Origin: an uncultured Eubacteriales bacterium
GTDB taxonomy: Bacteria; Bacillota; Clostridia; Monoglobales; Monoglobaceae
Direction: 5' to 3'
NCBI GenBank assembly: GCA_900542675.1
Contig: UQOT01000069.1
Coordinates: 1 to 10,702, forward strand
DNA length: 10,702 nucleotides
Part shown: positions 7,035 to 10,702 of the stretch, piece by piece
Position numbering within the stretch: position 1 is the stretch's first letter
Layout: each line of letters starts with the position of its first letter
The notes under the pieces: generated by a model
Databases searched by the model: none
What the model saw: only the letters and a program-made list of their open reading frames with translations
What the model was told of the DNA's origin: nothing
Position numbers and translations under genes: made by a program

Positions 7035-7166
7035 ATGTCAGAATATACGGATTTAAAGAATAATACATACAAAATAAATCAGATTTCGCTTGTAAACGGT
7101 TTACAAGCCAAACAGCAAAAGGAGGAAATTATAGAGGCATTATATCGTATTTTTGAGAAGAAGTAA
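7035..7166 (+). CDS. 43-residue small protein upstream of the recombinase
   Basis: The frame begins MSEYTDLKNNTYKINQ and ends EEIIEALYRIFEKK. GGAGGTG lies eight bases before the ATG. It ends 20 bases before the recombinase ATG, whose ribosome site lies in the gap, so the two are surely co-transcribed. The C-terminal half looks like a charged amphipathic helix. No family is named with certainty. Small ORFs just before serine recombinases are common in clostridial elements, and a directionality or accessory role for the recombinase is a reasonable guess without direct support. Confidence 0.7.
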   Translation: MSEYTDLKNNTYKINQISLVNGLQAKQQKEEIIEALYRIFEKK

Positions 7167-7186
7167 CGAAGAAGGAGGGGTAAGGA

Positions 7187-8707
7187 ATGGCGATTGCCCT
7201 TTATTCAAGAAAATCCATAGAGCGAGAGAACAGCATATCCTGCGAAACGCAGATTGAATACTGCAAAGCTATGATTAAACCGGATGAAAAACTTGAAAAG
7301 GTTATTACATTTATTGATAACGGTTATTCAGGCGGCAATATTGACCGCGACGGATTTCAGGATATGATGCGTCAGGTTGAGCGCGGAAAAATAAGCAAAA
7401 TTATTGTTTACCGTCTTGACCGTATAAGCAGGTCATTATCAGACTTTGTAGGTATTCTGGAAACTCTAAAAAGATATAATGTTCAGTTTGTTTCCTCGCA
7501 GGAGTCGTTTGATACTTCAAGTCCATACGGCGAAATGATTGTTAAAATACTTATGGTATTTGCGGAATTTGAACGACAAAGTATCATTGAACGTGTTACA
7601 CAAGCATACGCGCATAGAAGTGAAATAGGCTTGTATATGGGCGGTCGCCGTCCTTATGGCTTTAACCTAAAAGACACGGTAATACATAATATAAAAACAA
7701 AGATGTACGAGCCGATTTCATCAGAAATTGAACAGTTGAAATATATATTTGAAAACTATGCTGTACCTAATGTAACACTTCGCAGGCTGATGGACAACTT
7801 AGTACAGAATAATATTTTACCGACGGAAGGAAGCTGGTCTACGGCAAAATTATCCAACATCATAAAAAATCCGATATATGTGAAAGCGGATAACGCTATA
7901 TATGAGTATTACGCTAATAACAATGCTAATATCATAAGTGACATAAATGCTTTTGATGGCATACACGGCTTGCAAATATATGGTAAAACAAAGCATACGG
8001 CTGATGATATGTCTGACATAAAGGTTGTAGTTATGACTCACGGGGGCATTGTAAATTCAGATGTGTGGCTTAAATGTCAGAAAAAAATTGAACGCAATAA
8101 GCAGATAGGCAATTCTATAAGCAATTCTACAAGTTGGATTGGCGGTAAAATAGCCTGTAAACAATGCGGCAGAACAATGACTGTTACACGAGGCGGAAAG
8201 CATAAAGACGGAACGCAAACACGTTATTTTAGCTGTACTGGCAAATCACATAATCGCATATGCAAAGGAACAAAGGTTACGCTATACGCCGACAGCTTGG
8301 AGGATATGGCGTATAACCTTATTTCTGAAAAACTTGAAACGCTCAAAGGTTCACGCAAAAAGGTTTCAACCGATAATTCTAATAAAATCAACCTGCTGAA
8401 AAATCGCATAAGTGAGATTAAGCTGTCGCAGGACAAACTTGTGAATATGCTTTTGAATGATGAATTTGACAGGGATATGATTGCTTTATTAAACGAAAAG
8501 GCAAAAAAGCTGTCAGAAGAACGTCAGCAACTCTCAGAAAAGATTGAAATGCTTGAAAATGAGGAGAATGAAATAATCAGCGTTATAAATCTGTCTGAAA
8601 GGTGGAAAACTGCCAATACAGAAGAACGCAAGGCTGTTTGTAATGTATTGATACATAAAATATTTATTGCGGAGAACGGCTCTTGCGAGGTCGTATGGAA
8701 TATATAG
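7187..8707 (+). CDS. Large serine recombinase
   Basis: Site-specific recombinase that cuts and rejoins DNA through a serine-DNA link to integrate or excise an element. The catalytic resolvase domain (1-145) has YSRKS with Arg8 and nucleophile Ser10, DNGYSGGNIDRDGF (44-57), RLDRISRS (76-83, with Asp78, Arg79 and Arg82 matching the resolvase D-R-x-x-R set) and VFAEFERQSIIERV (124-137). The recombinase domain starts at GGRRPYGF (152-159). A zinc ribbon follows with Cys324, Cys327, Cys350 and Cys359, then a long charged coiled coil (about 390-465). The length of 506 and an intact domain order suggest an active enzyme. GAAGGAGGGG lies upstream of the ATG. No element genes such as relaxase or capsid are in view, so the mobilised unit may be small (recombinase, hipA-like, mntA) or may be partly deleted. 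Confidence 0.96.
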   Translation: MAIALYSRKSIERENSISCETQIEYCKAMIKPDEKLEKVITFIDNGYSGGNIDRDGFQDMMRQVERGKISKIIVYRLDRISRSLSDFVGILETLKRYNVQFVSSQESFDTSSPYGEMIVKILMVFAEFERQSIIERVTQAYAHRSEIGLYMGGRRPYGFNLKDTVIHNIKTKMYEPISSEIEQLKYIFENYAVPNVTLRRLMDNLVQNNILPTEGSWSTAKLSNIIKNPIYVKADNAIYEYYANNNANIISDINAFDGIHGLQIYGKTKHTADDMSDIKVVVMTHGGIVNSDVWLKCQKKIERNKQIGNSISNSTSWIGGKIACKQCGRTMTVTRGGKHKDGTQTRYFSCTGKSHNRICKGTKVTLYADSLEDMAYNLISEKLETLKGSRKKVSTDNSNKINLLKNRISEIKLSQDKLVNMLLNDEFDRDMIALLNEKAKKLSEERQQLSEKIEMLENEENEIISVINLSERWKTANTEERKAVCNVLIHKIFIAENGSCEVVWNI

Positions 8708-8719
8708 GCATTTAATCTA

Positions 8720-8748
8720 TTGCTTTTATATTCTGAATATGCTATAAT
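8720..8748 (+). promoter_or_regulatory. Extended -10 promoter of the HipA-like kinase gene
   Basis: TTGCTT (8720-8725), 17 bases, then TATAAT (8743-8748) preceded by TGC, a perfect extended -10. Transcription would start about 15-20 bases before the ATG at 8772, just ahead of the ribosome site. The kinase and mntA can therefore be expressed independently of the recombinase. Confidence 0.8.
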
Positions 8749-8771
8749 TAGGGTGAAATGAGGTGAGATAT

Positions 8772-9809
8772 ATGGACTGTTTAATACTCAACGGAGATAA
8801 TGTTGCGGCGGAATGGATAAATAATGAGCTTAAAGTGTTAAACCACAATATGCTGCCACTGTATTTGGACTTGACCGGAAATGTTCAAAAATGGCTTGAA
8901 ACACGCGCCATAGATTCTCACCGCGCAAATTCACGACTGTTGAAAAAGGCTTTGCGTCTTACAGAGCGGGATGATATTAGTTCTGTTTTATCCGTAAATG
9001 CTGTTACAATCACGGATAATTATTGGATAAAACCCATTGGCAGCGACCTACGCTACAGCGATGTACGATTTAACAATGACTATTTCGCAAATCTCGCTTT
9101 GACAGGAAATTATGACAGCTTTAATAGAGCCGCAAACAATAAAAATTCGAGAACCCCCGAACTTACCAATACGGGCAGCTTTGAAAAGTGCTGGAAGCTG
9201 ATTAACGGCGAATGGTGGATGTATAAAAAAGCCAATCACGAGGAAATGTTTTCGGAACTGTTCATATATCAGCTTGGCATAGAATTAGCCTTTAATATGG
9301 CTGAATATAAGCGAGGCAAAGGCATTATAAAGACAAAAGATTTTACAGATAATGCTATGGTAAACTTTGAGCCTGCTTTTAATTTTATGAACGACAACGA
9401 GGATTATATCGCAACAGTCAATGCGCTCAGGGATTTATGCCCCGATTGTATCGAAGATTATGTAAAAATGCTGTTTCTTGATACCGTCTGTGCTAATCCG
9501 GACAGGCATACGTTCAATTTCGGAATTTTGCGCGATACCGAAACAGGTGATGTTTTAGGGTTGGCGCCGAATTTCGATAATAATATGGCGCTGATTTCAA
9601 AAGGTTATCCGAAAAACATCAAAAGGAAAAACGATTTGCTTGTAAGGTTGTTTAATGAGCTTCTTGAATATGACAGCCGCTTGAAGCAATATATTCCCTC
9701 GCTGACAGAGGAAATGGTTTTGAAAACTATAAAATCCGTTGGTATGCGTGTAAAAAGTAAAGAGATTACAGAATTTATTATGAACGGATATAAGCAAATA
9801 GATAAATAA
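8772..9809 (+). CDS. HipA-like serine/threonine kinase
   Basis: A 345-residue protein of the HipA-like kinase family, whose best known member phosphorylates glutamyl-tRNA synthetase and halts growth. Key elements are a loop region NTGSFEKCWK, the ATP-lysine candidate in MYKKANHEEMFSE (Lys152/Lys153), the catalytic loop ANPDRHTFNFG (Asp244, Asn249) and the metal-binding PNFDNN (Asp269). The N-terminal 100 residues differ from classical HipA. A GTG at 8763 is in frame, but GAGGTGA (8760-8766) is spaced eight bases from the ATG at 8772 and overlaps the GTG, so 8772 is the start. No HipB-like HTH antitoxin precedes it, and the next gene is mntA, 19 bases on. It could act as a toxin, a defence kinase or a regulator of the element; its target is unknown. 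Confidence 0.85.
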   Translation: MDCLILNGDNVAAEWINNELKVLNHNMLPLYLDLTGNVQKWLETRAIDSHRANSRLLKKALRLTERDDISSVLSVNAVTITDNYWIKPIGSDLRYSDVRFNNDYFANLALTGNYDSFNRAANNKNSRTPELTNTGSFEKCWKLINGEWWMYKKANHEEMFSELFIYQLGIELAFNMAEYKRGKGIIKTKDFTDNAMVNFEPAFNFMNDNEDYIATVNALRDLCPDCIEDYVKMLFLDTVCANPDRHTFNFGILRDTETGDVLGLAPNFDNNMALISKGYPKNIKRKNDLLVRLFNELLEYDSRLKQYIPSLTEEMVLKTIKSVGMRVKSKEITEFIMNGYKQIDK

Positions 9810-9828
9810 AGATTTGGAGGTGTGAGTT

Positions 9829-10131
9829 ATGTGTGATAAGATTTATACAATAGATGATATAAAATCAGCTTTAAAGCCTGTATTTATAAGCTACAACATC
9901 AATAAAGCCGTTTTGTTCGGTTCATATGTAAAGGGCTTAGCAAACGAAAAAAGTGATGTTGACTTGTTGCTCGACAGCGGATTAAAGGGTTTAAAATTTG
10001 TTGGTCTTATTGAGGATGTCAGAACTGCTCTTGATAAAGAGGTTGATGTTTTTGATGTGGCTCACATTATCCCCAATTCAAAAATATCAAATGAAATTAA
10101 CAGAGATGGGGTTTTGATATATGAAAGATGA
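9829..10131 (+). CDS. mntA: MntA-type nucleotidyltransferase antitoxin
   Basis: Minimal nucleotidyltransferase of 100 residues. The hallmark GSx10DxD is complete: LFGSYVKG (29-36), then SDVDLLLD (42-49) with Asp43 and Asp45, and a third acidic position in KEVDVFDV (Asp73). Family members paired with HepT act as antitoxins by adding AMP groups to a tyrosine of the HEPN RNase toxin. GGAGGTG lies upstream of the ATG. The last 11 bases overlap the start of a hepT-like frame, the standard arrangement, but that gene is cut after ten codons. So this antitoxin is an orphan, or is kept for another partner such as the adjacent HipA-like kinase. Confidence 0.88.
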   Translation: MCDKIYTIDDIKSALKPVFISYNINKAVLFGSYVKGLANEKSDVDLLLDSGLKGLKFVGLIEDVRTALDKEVDVFDVAHIIPNSKISNEINRDGVLIYER

Positions 10132-10153
10132 GATAATTCTAGAAAAGATATAA
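10121..10153 (+). pseudogene. hepT: Start of a hepT toxin gene, truncated after 10 codons
   Basis: ATG overlaps the mntA end by 11 bases and reads MKDEIILEKI before a TAA. That N-terminus and the overlap match HepT (HEPN domain, DUF86) genes that follow mntA. The TAA is formed at the left boundary of the inverted-repeat element (AAAGGTGTCGGA starts at 10152), so the element appears to have cut the gene. No continuation of hepT is visible to the right of the element. Confidence 0.7.
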
Positions 10154-10199
10154 AGGTGTCGGAACGAGAATTTTTCATATTTTGTGTAAACTGAATTTT

Positions 10200-10329
10200 G
10201 GTTTACATAAAACCTTTTGAAATATTATATCAAAATCCGTACCCCAGTCAAGGCTAAAATGCATGATATAATCAGCCTTGACAGGAATACGGATTTTTTG
10301 ATGTTTAGTAATTACAAAGGTTTACATAA
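10200..10329 (+). repeat. Foldback segment bounded by an 11-bp direct repeat, nested in the element
   Basis: GGTTTACATAA occurs exactly at 10200-10210 and 10319-10329. Between them a large hairpin pairs 10232-10255 with 10274-10297 (24 bp, three mismatches, 18-nt loop), and weaker pairing extends to both ends. The layout looks like a roughly 108-bp foldback element inserted into the outer element with an 11-bp target duplication. Removing it leaves a coherent 124-bp outer element. Alternatively GGTTTACATAA is simply a repeated subterminal motif. Confidence 0.6.
10224..10251 (-). promoter_or_regulatory. Outward promoter in the left arm of the hairpin
   Basis: On the minus strand TTGACT (10251-10246), 16 bases, then a perfect TATAAT (10229-10224). 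It points toward hepT and mntA and would give antisense RNA over them. A mobile-element promoter is plausible, but part of the match follows from the hairpin's base composition. Confidence 0.45.
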
Positions 10330-10394
10330 TATTGTGGCTTAAAAGTTTACACAAAACTTGTAACAGCCCCGTCGGACTCAAATCCGACACCTTT

Positions 10395-10564
10395 GCATAT
10401 ACAGAAAATCTGTTTGAAACAGTCAAAATTGCTTCGCCGAATCGCTGGAAGTGGACGACTTCGCGCTCGCGTAAGAACTTTATTACATCGTTTACATCAG
10501 GGTCGTCAGAGACTTTTAGTATATTGTCATATACAACCCTTGCCTTCTGCTCTGCTGCAATCAT
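10395..10564 (-). pseudogene. cotJC: Fragment of spore-coat manganese-catalase-like gene cotJC
   Basis: The minus-strand frame reads AAEQKARVVYDNILK, then SDDPDVNDVIKFLR and EREVVHFQRFGEA, the characteristic C-terminal helix region of CotJC/Mn-catalase, with Glu and His residues (EREVVHF) typical of the dimanganese site. Only about 44 residues of a usual 190 match. Upstream similarity stops abruptly at AAEQ, right after the second recombinase's stop. Downstream, beyond GEA (about 10430), the expected ending is missing and the frame runs into the inverted-repeat element. It is a broken remnant or the 3' half of a gene split by a recombinase element. It indicates a sporulating host. Confidence 0.75.
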
Positions 10565-10581
10565 ATAAGAACAACTTTTGA

Positions 10582-10702
10582 TTAAAAGTTCCAGTGAATT
10601 TCAATCGGAACGTCCCTTGTTCCCGGAATACGTTTGCCAACAGATATATAATCAATCAGCGTTTCCACGATTTCGCGGGTAAGATGTTCCAAGTTGGTAT
10701 AT
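10582..10702 (-). CDS. C-terminus of a second serine recombinase (partial, runs off the window)
   Basis: The last 39 codons read LEHLTREIVETLIDYISVG, then KRIPGTRDVPIEIHWNF and a TAA. The pattern of an L-T/D-R-E-x-x-x-x-L-I-D-x-I-x-V-G stretch ending in a short I-x-I-x-W/Y-N-F strand is the usual tail of clostridial large serine recombinases after the coiled coil. The stop lies only 18 bases from the cotJC fragment, in the same orientation. Recombinase genes typically sit next to an attachment site, so the element boundary is expected at about 10561-10581. Confidence 0.75.
   Translation of the reverse strand, partial: YTNLEHLTREIVETLIDYISVGKRIPGTRDVPIEIHWNF

Larger units (their letters stand above)
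10152..10394 (+). mobile_element. 243-bp non-coding inverted-repeat element (MITE-like, IS256-type ends)
   Basis: AAAGGTGTCGGA (10152-10163) and TCCGACACCTTT (10383-10394) are perfect 12-bp terminal inverted repeats. Further in, TTTTGTGTAAACT (10180-10192) matches the inverse of AGTTTACACAAAA (10346-10358). The outer GGTGTC-type end followed by TTTGTGTAAAC resembles terminal repeats of IS256/mutator-type elements from memory. There is no transposase frame inside, so it would need to be mobilised in trans. No clear target duplication is seen: the left flank is hepT and the right flank a cotJC piece, so a deletion or recombination between copies has probably joined two sites. Confidence 0.7.

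Noticed and set aside
7850..8436. Minus-strand open frames within the recombinase
   Set aside because: They are antisense to the zinc-ribbon and core regions of an intact recombinase, without ribosome sites.
8763..8771. GTG start for the HipA-like gene
   Set aside because: It lies inside the ribosome site GAGGTGA, and the ATG at 8772 is correctly spaced from that site.
10371..10391. tRNA T-arm-like hairpin GTCGGACTCAAATCCGAC
   Set aside because: The loop size is wrong, there is no acceptor, D or anticodon arm and no CCA, and the right arm is part of the terminal inverted repeat.
10332..10581. Plus-strand open frames opposite the cotJC fragment
   Set aside because: The cotJC similarity is on the minus strand; the plus-strand frames have no family features and run through the inverted repeat.

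Overview
The window reads as a spore-forming, low-to-moderate GC Firmicute, most likely a gut-type clostridium (Oscillospiraceae/Ruminococcaceae-like). Reasons: strong GGAGG ribosome sites, TTGNNN-17-TATAAT promoters, a large serine recombinase, a fragment of the spore-coat protein gene cotJC, and a MntA/HepT toxin-antitoxin remnant. These are recognised from sequence patterns only; no database search was run.

Left part (1-3708) is ordinary chromosomal core on the minus strand. An aspartate-type aminotransferase, adenylosuccinate lyase (purB) and pyrroline-5-carboxylate reductase (proC) form an amino-acid/purine operon with a promoter upstream of the aminotransferase. It ends in a strong hairpin at 63-106.

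Middle part (3873-6869) is an accessory minus-strand unit. A near-consensus promoter at 6841-6869 leads into a 40-codon ORF that overlaps a 183-residue two-repeat putative regulator. Next come an unrecognised 464-residue protein, a 207-residue HNH-like protein coupled to it by 11 bases, a tiny frameshifted Cys/Gly-rich ORF, and then a hairpin terminator at 3873-3895. This unit is the best candidate here for an undescribed system.

Right part (6870-10702) is mobile DNA. On the plus strand are a pair of 37-bp direct repeats, a 43-residue small protein, a complete 506-residue large serine recombinase, a HipA-like kinase with its own extended -10 promoter, and a MntA-type nucleotidyltransferase. 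The hepT partner of mntA stops after 10 codons, where a 243-bp non-coding element with 12-bp perfect terminal inverted repeats begins. A second foldback element seems nested inside that element. Beyond it lies a 44-residue piece of cotJC on the minus strand, followed directly by the C-terminus of a second serine recombinase that runs off the window. The order suggests successive insertions: a recombinase element into cotJC, then a small IS-derived element whose two flanks (hepT and cotJC) do not belong together.
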